Assembly: GCA_964453155.1 (NCBI GenBank)
Contig: CAYVQU010000043.1
Coordinates: 1-33,616 of the forward strand
Source: CAYVQU01 sp964453155
Lineage (GTDB): Bacteria; Chloroflexota; Anaerolineae; Anaerolineales; UBA11858
Length of the DNA stretch: 33,616 bases
Direction: 5' to 3'
A program made the position numbers and the translations under genes. Under the pieces are notes generated by a model that searched no databases, was not told the DNA's origin, and saw only the letters and a program-made list of their open reading frames with translations. Within the stretch, counting starts at the first letter, position 1, and each line of letters begins with the position of its first letter. Positions 1 to 8,700 of the stretch are shown in pieces.

Positions 1-61
1 TTTAGCTCTTATTCAACAGTGGTGTAACTGACCACACTATTATGTTCTGCTACCGCTCAGG

Positions 62-106
62 GGTGCGGTTGAAATTATTGAATTAATCCAACATTTCAAC
101 CGCACC
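62..106. repeat. Inverted repeat after the MacAB operon
   Basis: Two perfect 14-nt arms (GGTGCGGTTGAAAT at 62-75 and its complement at 93-106) are separated by 17 nt and lie 4 nt beyond the permease stop codon. The transcript of the minus-strand operon could fold here. No T-run follows in either direction, so this is at best a weak or factor-dependent terminator or an RNA 3'-end stabiliser. The rest of positions 1-61 shows nothing recognisable. Confidence 0.6.
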
Positions 107-110
107 ACAC

Positions 111-1343
111 TTATTCATGGCGCAAGGCCTCAATTGGATCCAACTGGGCCGCATTGTTGGCCGGGTAATAGCCAAAGAATATCCCGACCGCGGCGGCGGA
201 GCTGAAGGCTAACAAAATCGAACTGGGGACGATGACGGTCCGCATCCCGCCGGTCAGGTTGAAGAGCCAGGAACCACCGACCCCGATGACGACTCCCAGC
301 AATCCGCCGACCAGGCTGAGGAGCAGGGCTTCGGTCAAAAACTGCATCCGGATATCGTTGGGGCTGGCCCCCACTGATTGGCGAATCCCGATCTCGCGGG
401 TCCGTTCGGTGACGCTGACCATCATGATGTTCATGATCCCGATCCCACCGACGATCAGCGAGACCGCGGCCACCCAGGCTAGCAGATTCCGAAATGCCTC
501 GGTGGTCGCCTCTTGAGTGCTGATGATGTCTTGTTGGGTGGTGATCGAAAAGTCGGGCTCATCCAGACTGACATCGTGGCGTTTGGCCAGCAACAACTCA
601 ATTTGCAGGATGACATCGTCCTGATTAGCCTCCTCGGCGACCTCCACATAAATCAGGCGGACGCGGTCCCCAAACATCCGGGCGAATTGGGAGGGGGTGT
701 ATTTCTGGAAAACGACAGTGATTGGCATGTAAAGCCGGGCATCGTAATCGACATCACCGACCAGACCTTTCTCATCAAAGACGCCGATCACGGTAAATTT
801 GGTCGTCCCTACGGTCACAGTTTGGCCCACTGGGGGCGCGTCGCCAAAGAGTTCTTCAGCCAGACTGGAGCCCAAAACGACGACTTTCTGATTGCGATCA
901 ATCTCCTGTTGTGTAAAATACCGGCCCTGAGCCAGCTCTATATCCCGTACCGATGGAAAATCTTCCGTGGACCCCAGGATGGAGACTGCCTCGATGCTGA
1001 CATTCCCGGCTTTGACAGTTTGACTGCTCGATTGCTCGACAACCACCCCGGCGACCCCATTGACCTCATCGGCGATGGCAAAAGCATCATCATAAACCAA
1101 TCCGCCGCTGCTCCCAATGCCCGCCCCGGGTCCGCTTCGGCTGAAACTGCCTTGCACGAAGACCAGATTGGATCCCAGGCTGGTGATTTCATCCTCGATC
1201 GTAGCCTCGGCTCCCGCGCTGATGGCAATCATGATGATCACAGCCGCTACCCCGATGATCACCCCCAACATGGTCAGCAGTGAGCGGAGTTTGTTTTTAA
1301 CTAAGCCTTTCCAGGCGATTTGAATGACTTTTGAGGGTTTCAT
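111..1343 (-). CDS. MacB-type ABC transporter permease (FtsX family)
   Basis: This is the membrane subunit of a MacB-like exporter, which works with the ATPase just upstream and the adaptor before it. The 410-residue protein has the family layout. A first membrane helix lies at about residues 20-45 after the typical 'KNKLRSLLTMLGVIIGVAAV' start. A large extracytoplasmic domain of about 230 residues follows. Three C-terminal helices carry the FtsX signature, with 'GGIGIMNIMMVSVTERTREI' near residue 300. The ATG at 1343 overlaps the ATPase stop by 4 nt (ATGA), so translation is probably coupled. MacB-like pumps export peptides, macrolides or lipid-like molecules by mechanotransmission; the substrate here cannot be told. 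The family is certain; the exact role is not. Confidence 0.93.
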   Translation of the reverse strand: MKPSKVIQIAWKGLVKNKLRSLLTMLGVIIGVAAVIIMIAISAGAEATIEDEITSLGSNLVFVQGSFSRSGPGAGIGSSGGLVYDDAFAIADEVNGVAGVVVEQSSSQTVKAGNVSIEAVSILGSTEDFPSVRDIELAQGRYFTQQEIDRNQKVVVLGSSLAEELFGDAPPVGQTVTVGTTKFTVIGVFDEKGLVGDVDYDARLYMPITVVFQKYTPSQFARMFGDRVRLIYVEVAEEANQDDVILQIELLLAKRHDVSLDEPDFSITTQQDIISTQEATTEAFRNLLAWVAAVSLIVGGIGIMNIMMVSVTERTREIGIRQSVGASPNDIRMQFLTEALLLSLVGGLLGVVIGVGGSWLFNLTGGMRTVIVPSSILLAFSSAAAVGIFFGYYPANNAAQLDPIEALRHE

Positions 1344-2116
1344 GGTTCACCTGTGGTGAGACGGGAGGCAGCTGACGGAGGACTGAAGTTTTTCTGTCTC
1401 CCGTCCCCCGTCTTCCGTCCGTTTAGCTTATCGGTTTCAATCTGCCCATCCCGGAACCGGATGACTCGCTGGGCGTAGGCCGCGATTTCATCTTCGTGGG
1501 TGACCATCACGATGGTGCTGCCGCGTTTATGGAGATCAGTTAAGAGCCCCATGATTTCGGCCCCCGAATGCGTATCAAGGTTGCCGGTGGGTTCGTCGGC
1601 CAGGATGATGACGGGGTCGTTGATCAAGGCCCGGGCAATCGCCACCCGCTGGATCTGTCCGCCGGACATTTCGTGGGGTTGGTGTTGTTGCCGATCTCCC
1701 AGGCCGACGGATTCGAGGACGGCAATCCCTTGGTGTCGATATTCAGCATCGCTCACATTCCCGTTGCGGTTATACAGCGTTGGCAAGATGACATTATCGA
1801 GGGCCGTCGTTCGAGCTAGCAAATTGAAACTCTGGAAAACAAACCCGATCCGTTCATTGCGGATAGTTGCCAGTTGGGTTTTGTCAAATCCGCTGACATC
1901 ATCTCCGGCCAGGAAATATTGCCCCGCGGTCGGCCGGTCGAGGCAACCGAAGATGTTCATCATCGTGCTCTTCCCCGATCCCGACGGCCCCATGATGGCG
2001 ACGAACTCGTTTTCGTGGATTTCCAGGCTGACCCCATCCAGGGCTCGCACTTCGGCGTCGCCCATCCCATAGATTTTGGTGATATTAATCGTTTGAATGA
2101 TTGGTTGATTGTTCAT
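1340..2116 (-). CDS. MacB/LolD-type ABC transporter ATP-binding protein
   Basis: This ATPase powers the adjacent permease. It shows Walker A (GPSGSGKS), Q-loop (FVFQSFNLL), signature (MSGGQIQR) and Walker B (VIILADEPTGNLD), followed by the switch histidine in 'VMVTHED'. This is the LolD/MacB pattern. An in-frame GTG at 2125 is an alternative start; ATG 2116 is preferred by codon, although neither has a clear ribosome-binding site. The last 26 or so residues, after 'RDGQIETDKLN', have no counterpart in the family. They are encoded by an inverted heptamer array (1360-1423), so the tail looks like an intergenic element read in frame. The stop overlaps the permease start by 4 nt. Confidence 0.93.
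   Translation of the reverse strand: MNNQPIIQTINITKIYGMGDAEVRALDGVSLEIHENEFVAIMGPSGSGKSTMMNIFGCLDRPTAGQYFLAGDDVSGFDKTQLATIRNERIGFVFQSFNLLARTTALDNVILPTLYNRNGNVSDAEYRHQGIAVLESVGLGDRQQHQPHEMSGGQIQRVAIARALINDPVIILADEPTGNLDTHSGAEIMGLLTDLHKRGSTIVMVTHEDEIAAYAQRVIRFRDGQIETDKLNGRKTGDGRQKNFSPPSAASRLTTGEP
1360..1423. repeat. Inverted array of 7-nt units inside the 3' end of the ATPase gene
   Basis: Units starting with GAC/GGC begin at 1360, 1367, 1374 and 1381 (for example GACGGGA and GACGGAG). Complementary units starting with GTC begin at 1396, 1403, 1410 and 1417 (for example GTCTCCC and GTCCCCC). Both arms have an exact period of 7, with an 8-nt centre. The array lies within the reading frame of the ATPase and encodes its C-terminal tail. 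Confidence 0.75.
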
Positions 2117-2128
2117 AATTTTCACATT

Positions 2129-2184
2129 GAGGGTGGCGGGTTATGAGTTGAGAGCTCTCTCACCCCTCAACCCTCCACCCTCTA
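2129..2184. repeat. Inverted array of 7-nt units between adaptor and ATPase genes
   Basis: Four purine-rich units begin at 2129, 2136, 2143 and 2150 (for example GAGGGTG and GAGAGCT). They abut four C-rich units at 2157, 2164, 2171 and 2178 (for example CCCTCAA and CCCTCCA). The period is exactly 7 throughout and the outer ends are complementary (GAGGGTGG with CCACCCTC). The array fills the space between the adaptor stop and the ATPase start and leaves no evident ribosome-binding site for the ATPase. Confidence 0.72.
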
Positions 2185-2188
2185 AGCA

Positions 2189-3775
2189 CTACTCCGTCTC
2201 CACGATCCCCGTTGTCACGACTTCTCCTGCCTCTAGCCCAGAGATGATCTCCGCGGAGGTGAAATCCATGATGCCGACTTCGACCATCCGGAGTTGGGGT
2301 TGGCCAGCCTCGCTGACGACGAAAACGGCATATTCATCCGGGCCGAGTTCTCGCAGAGCTTCAACCGGCACGAGAACTGCGTCTTCAGCCCGGCCACCAA
2401 TCACGTCCACCGCGGCGTTCAACCCGAGGGGTAAATCGCGGGGTTTGGCGAAAGAATCGACAGCGAGTTCCACCAAAGTTTTGATCGTGGTGATGTTTTG
2501 AGAGGTTTGCAAGCTGGGATCGACTTCGATCACCCGCCCCGAAAAGACCTCGTCGGGGAAGGCATCAAAGATCACTTCGACTGGGTAGCCCACGGCCACA
2601 TGTTCAATATCGGTTTCATCCAGGTGGACTTCCAACCGGGGTTGATTGAGATCGGCGATGGTAATGACCCCGGTATTGGCGTTCAGGGTTTCGCCGACTT
2701 GGGCCGAGATCTCGATAACAGTGCCCGCCAGCGGTGACAGCAAGGTCACGATGGCCTGCTTGTCGAGGGCTAAATCCAAATTGGCCTGCGCGTTGGCGAG
2801 TTCAGCTTCGGCGAAGGCAATATCTTCCGGATCGGGACCGTCTTTGAGGCGGTCCCACTCGACCTGGGCCAGGGTTAGCTCAGCTTCAGCCAGGGCAATT
2901 TCTCCCGCCGAAGGGCCCTCTTGCGCTCGTTCCCAGGCTCTTTCGGCATCAGCCAGTTGGGCTTGAGCAGTTGTCAGTTCGGCCGCGGCGGTAGCCTGAT
3001 CGGTCTCGCTACCGGTGCTGGTCATAGCGTTGTAATCCCGCACCGCGGCATCATAGTTTTGCTGCGCCGCGGATAAATTGGCCTGCAAATTCGCTTTAGT
3101 CAGATTGTCATCGGGTTTGCTGGCAAACGGCTCATATTTCTCTTGGGCGCGTTCCAGGGCATTTTCAGTCAGAATCACCTGGGCCCAGGCGGCATCGATG
3201 TTGGCCTGACTGGCCATCGATTGCGAAATGTAGTAGGTCGATTCTGCTTCTTCAACCGCGGCTTGCGCCGCGACGTAATCTTCCCAGGCTTGCGCCTGCT
3301 GTGTATCCGAGTTTAGCAAATCTTCGAGGGCGGCTTCAGCGTCTTCCACTGCGATCTGGGCTAAGGCGGCGTCTCTCTCGGCGTTTTTATATAAGTCATC
3401 GCGGGCCTTTTGAGCCTCCAAGACTTCCAATTGAGCCTGGGCGACCTCGGCCGCAATTTCCTCCGGGGTAGCCTCGGTATCTAACTGAGCCAGCGCCTGA
3501 TCTACCGCAACTTCATCTCCCAGGTCAACCAGCAGTTCGCTCAAAGTACCGGTTTCATCGAATCCCACCGCCACCTCGGCCGCGGCGACTACTTCACCCG
3601 AAGCGCTGGCGTAAATGATCAAATCACCCCGCCGGGCCACCGCGGTTTGAAGCGTATTTTCTGCCGCGGCATTCTCTTGTTCAGCGGCCAGGGTCGTAAA
3701 GTAGTAATAGCCGCCACTCGCCGCGACCACAACCACCAGCAACACTATCCACAAGAATTTTTTGTTCTTGAACAT
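2189..3775 (-). CDS. HlyD/MacA-type efflux adaptor protein
   Basis: This membrane-fusion protein links the MacB-like pump to the outside. The 528-residue product begins with a positively charged stretch and one membrane anchor (about residues 8-27). A first biotinyl-lipoyl half follows ('YASASGEVVAAAEVAVGF'). Then comes a very long alanine/glutamate-rich coiled-coil hairpin of about 220 residues (about 105-330), the second lipoyl half ('LLSPLAGTVIEISAQVGETL') and beta-barrel and membrane-proximal domains. The coiled coil is longer than in typical MacA and repeats 'AEAELxLAQxxWDRLKDGPDPEDI'-like blocks. The start has a good AGGAG site 5 nt upstream. It is first in the minus-strand operon. Substrate unknown. 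Confidence 0.9.
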   Translation of the reverse strand: MFKNKKFLWIVLLVVVVAASGGYYYFTTLAAEQENAAAENTLQTAVARRGDLIIYASASGEVVAAAEVAVGFDETGTLSELLVDLGDEVAVDQALAQLDTEATPEEIAAEVAQAQLEVLEAQKARDDLYKNAERDAALAQIAVEDAEAALEDLLNSDTQQAQAWEDYVAAQAAVEEAESTYYISQSMASQANIDAAWAQVILTENALERAQEKYEPFASKPDDNLTKANLQANLSAAQQNYDAAVRDYNAMTSTGSETDQATAAAELTTAQAQLADAERAWERAQEGPSAGEIALAEAELTLAQVEWDRLKDGPDPEDIAFAEAELANAQANLDLALDKQAIVTLLSPLAGTVIEISAQVGETLNANTGVITIADLNQPRLEVHLDETDIEHVAVGYPVEVIFDAFPDEVFSGRVIEVDPSLQTSQNITTIKTLVELAVDSFAKPRDLPLGLNAAVDVIGGRAEDAVLVPVEALRELGPDEYAVFVVSEAGQPQLRMVEVGIMDFTSAEIISGLEAGEVVTTGIVETE

Positions 3776-3791
3776 TTCTTCTCCTAATGCA

Positions 3792-3864
3792 GTCAGATTG
3801 GTCTAATTTGTCTGAACAGTCTAAGACGGATGAAACCGCTTGCTTAGACCTTTCGGACTTCATT
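3792..3864. repeat. Inverted array of 9-nt GTCTAA-type units (copy 1)
   Basis: GTC triplets begin exactly 9 nt apart at 3792, 3801, 3810 and 3819 (units such as GTCTAATTT and GTCTGAACA). The facing arm is decayed, with GAC at 3847 and 3856. Left 3810-3825 pairs with right 3843-3858 at 13 of 16 positions. The element lies between the divergent adaptor and serine dehydratase genes. The same unit type recurs at 12794 and 27913. Confidence 0.7.
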
Positions 3865-3938
3865 CTAAAAAACGATTCTGGAGAAAATCTGGAGACGATG
3901 TGCAGAGTTTATGAAAGAACTATGTTATTCTTGGATTT

Positions 3939-4019
3939 AACGCCAAGGCGCAAAGAATTTGAGATGAAAAGTTTAACAATTTTCTTTGCGTCTCTGCCCC
4001 TTTGCGCCTTGGCGTTATT
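3939..4019. repeat. Inverted array of 8-nt units upstream of serine dehydratase
   Basis: A perfect 17-nt inverted repeat joins 3939-3955 (AACGCCAAGGCGCAAAG) and 4000-4016. The right arm is an 8-nt series with GCG/GCC at 3988, 3996, 4004 and 4012. The left arm shows two matching 8-nt units (CGCCAAGG, CGCAAAGA). It ends 22 nt before the dehydratase ATG, just 5' of its ribosome-binding site, so a leader hairpin is possible. Confidence 0.7.
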
Positions 4020-4040
4020 TTTTGTCACCAGGAGAGACTC

Positions 4041-5600
4041 ATGCCCCCACAAACCTATCCCAGCATCTTCAACGACGTCATTGGCCCCATCATGCGCGGG
4101 CCTTCCAGTTCACATTGTGCCGCTGCAGTGCGGATCGGGCGGATCGCACGCGATTTAATGAATGGGGATATTGATGATGTGTTGATTCAGTTTGACCCCG
4201 AAGGATCGCTGGCGACCACCCACGAAGCTCAAGGCTCTGATATGGGGTTGTTCGGCGGTTTACTAGGGTGGGAGGCCACCGATGAGCGCCTGCCATCTTC
4301 TGCCGAAGCCTTGAAGGAGGCTGGGGTCACCGTGGAAATTGAGATCACCCCTCTGGTTTCCAAGCACCCCAATACCTACCAAATGCGGCTCCAAAACGCG
4401 ACCGAATCCCACACCCTGACGGCCCTCTCCACGGGGGGCGGGATCATCGAGATCATTGCAATCGACGGTTTCAGTCTCTCGCTCAAAGGGGATTACTTCG
4501 AAACCTTGATTTATCTGTCAGCGAAAGATGAGAATTTGCTGGATTATCTTAATACGAATATCACCGCTGACGAAATTATTGAACACGAAAACTCGGGTCA
4601 ATACTTACTCGAAATCAAATCCCAAGCCGCGCTGCCGAAAGGTTTATTCCCCACTCTCCATTCCGAATTCCCAATTCATACCCTCAAAACCATCACCCCC
4701 GTTCTCCCAGTTTTATCCCGCCAGGATATGACTGTTCCCTTCATCACCGTCGCTGAAGTGCTGGCCTACAACCAGGACAAAAACCTCGATTTATGGGAGC
4801 TAGCCTTGCATTACGAAATGGCCCGCGGCGGGATGACGGCTGAGGCCGTAATGGCGCAGATGACCAAAATAGTGGAAATCATCCAAAGTTCAATCGCTGC
4901 CGGAATCGCTGGAACCCAGTACGCCGATCGGATTTTAGGTTTCCAATCCGGGAATTTTAAAGTCCAAATGGACTCTGGCCAACTTCTCGACGGTGGAATG
5001 CTTAACTTGATGACCCTCTACACCACCGCCCTAATGGAATCTAAAAGTGCCATGAACGTTATCGTCGCCGCGCCTACCGCCGGGGCCTGTGGCGGCTTGC
5101 CGGGAGCATGCATCGGCGCCGCAACTGCGATGGGCCTGCCCCTTGAAGCGATGACGCGCGCGATGCTCGCCGCCGGGCTGATCGGCGTCTTTATCGCGGC
5201 CCATGCCACCTTTGCGGCCGAGGTCGGCGGCTGCCAGGCCGAATGCGGGGCCGGGTCGGGGATGGCGGCCGCGGCCTTAGTCACCTTGGCCGGAGGAAAT
5301 ACCCAGCAGACCCTCACCGCGGCCTCGATGGCCCTTCAAAATATTTTGGGGATGATCTGTGATCCGGTTGCCAACCGGGTTGAAGTGCCCTGTTTAGGCA
5401 AAAACGTCATGGCCGCCAGCAACGCCCTGGCCTGTGCCAACATGGCCCTGGCCGGTTACGACCCCGTCATCCCCCTCGATGAAGTCATCACCACGATGGA
5501 TGTGGTCGGGAAAATGATTCCGGCTGAATTACGGTGCACTGCGCTGGGTGGTTTGTCGATCACGCCGACTTCCAAAGAAATTGAAGCGCGTTTGCGATAG
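4041..5600 (+). CDS. sdaA: L-serine ammonia-lyase (iron-sulfur, single chain)
   Basis: This enzyme deaminates L-serine to pyruvate and ammonia in the cytoplasm using a [4Fe-4S] cluster. The 519-residue chain has the beta domain first, with the family motif 'GPSSSHCAAAVRIG' near residue 15 (usually SSSHT; here Cys replaces Thr). An ACT-like region follows, then the alpha domain with 'APTAGACGGLPG'. The likely cluster cysteines are in 'GGCQAECG' and in 'ICDPVANRVEVPC'. ATG 4041 is preferred over an in-frame upstream GTG/ATG because it follows GGAG at proper spacing and starts the conserved N-terminus; the upstream part would be translated from the 8-nt repeat. Length agrees with one-chain SdaA-type enzymes. 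Confidence 0.93.
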   Translation: MPPQTYPSIFNDVIGPIMRGPSSSHCAAAVRIGRIARDLMNGDIDDVLIQFDPEGSLATTHEAQGSDMGLFGGLLGWEATDERLPSSAEALKEAGVTVEIEITPLVSKHPNTYQMRLQNATESHTLTALSTGGGIIEIIAIDGFSLSLKGDYFETLIYLSAKDENLLDYLNTNITADEIIEHENSGQYLLEIKSQAALPKGLFPTLHSEFPIHTLKTITPVLPVLSRQDMTVPFITVAEVLAYNQDKNLDLWELALHYEMARGGMTAEAVMAQMTKIVEIIQSSIAAGIAGTQYADRILGFQSGNFKVQMDSGQLLDGGMLNLMTLYTTALMESKSAMNVIVAAPTAGACGGLPGACIGAATAMGLPLEAMTRAMLAAGLIGVFIAAHATFAAEVGGCQAECGAGSGMAAAALVTLAGGNTQQTLTAASMALQNILGMICDPVANRVEVPCLGKNVMAASNALACANMALAGYDPVIPLDEVITTMDVVGKMIPAELRCTALGGLSITPTSKEIEARLR

Positions 5601-5608
5601 ACATTGCC

Positions 5609-5636
5609 GTAGGGGCACAATATATTGTGCCCCTAC
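5609..5636. repeat. Perfect 28-nt palindrome after serine dehydratase
   Basis: Arms GTAGGGGCACAATA (5609-5622) and its exact complement (5623-5636) have no centre base. It begins 9 nt after the stop codon. The outer GTAGGGGCA is shared with the palindrome at 13857. It could act as a 3'-end hairpin, though no T-run follows. Confidence 0.75.
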
Positions 5637-5701
5637 AAATGATCATCGCGGTAAAATATGGCCCTATCCCATACCCAATTCGCCCCCTACTGGAGCTCCC
5701 C

Positions 5702-8700
5702 ATGTCCAAACGATTACTTACCATTCTGTTGACCCTCAACCTCATCCTGGCGGCCTGCACCGCCCCGCCGGAAGTGACTCCCGAATCCGTTGAAAAAGTT
5801 GTAGCCGAAGAAACCGCGGCTGAAACCGTCGCTGAACCGGAGCCTGAACCCGTCTCCGTCAATATGGGCGAACCTGCGGTCCTCATCAGCGAGGTGTTGG
5901 CCGGAATCCAAGGCAACAATAACCTCGAATTTATCGAACTCTACAACTCTGGCACCGAGGCCCCCTTCGATCTTGCGGGATGGTCGATCTGGTATCAGCT
6001 TGCCGACGGGCAGGATGAAGTTCTGGTTTACCGCTGGAGTGATCACACCCTGATCCCACCGCAGGGGCACTACCTCCTCGTCCGCGATGGACAGGATGTA
6101 GGTGTGACCGCAGACACAAACTTCACCCAACCCCTGGTGGGCCCCAAAGGCGCACTCCAACTCCGTCAGACCGATGGCACCGTGTTAGATTCACTCTCCT
6201 GGGGTACTGGCCCAGCCGCGTACGCGGAAGGGACCCTGGCCCCTGCGATGGAAAATGGGATTGCTCTCGAGCGTCTTCCCGGCGGCGAAACCGGAAACTG
6301 GACTGACAGCGATGATAACGCGGCTGACTTCGCCCTGGTGGAGGTCTACAACCCCCAAAACACCGGCAGCCCGCTCGTCCCCGCTCCAACTGGCGCGTTG
6401 ACACTTTCTATCGAAGCTCCCGAAAATGCTACCCCCGGCAGTGAATATGATTATGTTTTGACCATTTCCAATGAAACCGGCCAAGATGTCAGCGGGGTGA
6501 CCGCTCAATTCCCTATCGTGCTTGATTTAGAAGTGACCGGTGTCCCTGCCGATGTTGAAATCAGCGACACTGCCGCGTTCTGGGGTCTGCCCCGGATTGG
6601 TACCACCCATCAGGTCGCGGTTTGGACCGTGGGTGATTTGGCCGCGGGCGAAACGGCCTCAACAGTGATCACGGTTGCGACGCCCTACACCGTTTTCGTC
6701 GCCGAGGCTGCGAATTATTCCGTCCAGGCCGAAAATTGGTCCGCACCCGCGTTTGGGGCGCCAGTTCGCACCGCCATCGAGGGTGGCGTGATTCCCATTG
6801 GTACCCTGGTAGACTTAGTCGGTTCAGAGATGACCATTGAAGGGACCGTCACGATCCAGACCGGGGCCATGTATGCGGGCGGCGGCAACGTCAAGTTCTA
6901 TCTCGAAGATGAGACCGGCGGCGTCCAGGTTTGGGTGCCGGAGGGTGAGGGCGAAGTCTTCGTCAATATCGGCGCTAAAGCTCGGGCCCACGGTGAGTTA
7001 ACCGTTTACCGAGGCGCCCTCGAATTGATCGTCAACGATCCCCAGGATGTGGAAGTTTTGGCCGGGCCGACCGAAAACGAAGCCTGGCCCGCGGCCCAGG
7101 TCAGCATTGGGGATGCGCTTAACGACGTCAACCTGCAAGGCCGCCTCGGACAAATCGAGGGGCTGATCACCCGCGTCGAAGAATTCACCTACAGCTACGA
7201 ACTCGATATTATGGACGAGGCCGGGGAGGTCATAAAGGTCTACGTCGACAAACTGACCAATATCAACGTCGAATCGATCGAACCCGGGCAGTACTTCAAA
7301 GTCACCGGAATTATCGAAATCTACAACACCGATCAGCAAATTTACGCCCGCGTTCAATCCGATTTCCAGCAGGTTTATCCCCCCATGCTGATGGTTGAAA
7401 TGGACGCCCCTATTTCGGTTGCTACCGAAGACACTGTTGAAGTCACTCTGACGGCTTATAACCACACGTTGGAGCCGCTTACCGATGTAACGCTAGTTGC
7501 CACTTTACCACTTCAGGGCGCTCAGTATGTTTCAGCCTCGGAAGGCGGTGAAGTCAGCGGCAGCCAAATCATTTGGACAATTCCTGAATTAGGTGGAAAC
7601 GGTGAAAGTGTGGCGGTAAGTTACGAAGTTCAGGCGACGGCCACGGATGGATTTGTGACCTTCCAGGATTACCAGGCGACTGCCATGGAGTGGGAAGAGC
7701 CAGCCACTGGCCTGCCCCACTACGTCTTTATGGGGGGGACGGTACCGATTTGGGCCATCCAAGGGCCTGGCAGCCGCTCGCCCTACATCCTGGACCCAGT
7801 GGTGACCGCCGGAACCGTGACAGGCATCTTCCCCGAACTGGGCGGCTTCTGGATCCAGGAAGCTCAGACGGATAAAGACCCCCTGACCAGCGCCGGGTTG
7901 TTCATCAATACTGGTGACGCGACCGTGGCTGTGGCCGTGGGCGACACCGTTCAGGTTGAGGGGGTCGTGCGCGAAACCTCCCAGCAAACCCAGGTGTTGA
8001 TCGCGGATAAAAAGGATGTCACCGTGCTGCAGGAGGGCGGCGCGCTGCCCGCTGCGGTTGAGCTCGATCCGCCCGCCGATGAAGCCGAATCGGTGGCCTA
8101 TTACGAAGCCTTGGAGGGGATGCTGGTTCAGGTCAGCCAACCCGCGTTGGCGGTCGGGCCCCAGTCGAAATATGGCGAATACATGCTGGTACTCCCCAAA
8201 CACGGCGTGACCCGCCTGTGGCAGGGCGACACCGCCCAAAACGGCATCGGCATCATGGTCGATGACGGCAGCGCCGAGGTGCATAGCGACCGCTCGGGTT
8301 TGGACTATGTCGTCAACGCTGGGGATCAGGTCAGTAAGTTGTTTGGCCCCCTGGCCTACACCTTTGGCAAGTTCAAAATCGAACCGGTCACGGTGCCAAC
8401 CGTCGATCCCGGCGTAGTTGAACTCCCCACCCTGGCCGCCACCAGCTCCGATGAGTTCAGCATCATGACCTGGAATGTCGAGAACCTGTTCGACACCCGC
8501 GAGCCCCACCCCAACGATCCGCCGCGGCCCAAAGCCTCGGAATACAAACTCTCCATCGCGAAAGTAGCCAACACCATCGTGGACAGCGGGGCCTCCACCA
8601 TCGTCGGGCTGCAAGAAGTGGAAAATATCGGCGTGCTCGAAGATATCGCCGAACACGAAGCCCTGGCTGGATACGATTACGTTCCGTCCCTGATCGAAGG

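Noticed and set aside
513..1283. Plus-strand 256-codon open frame opposite the MacB permease
   Set aside because: It is antisense to a clearly conserved gene, has no ribosome-binding site or family features and mirrors the codon bias of the permease.
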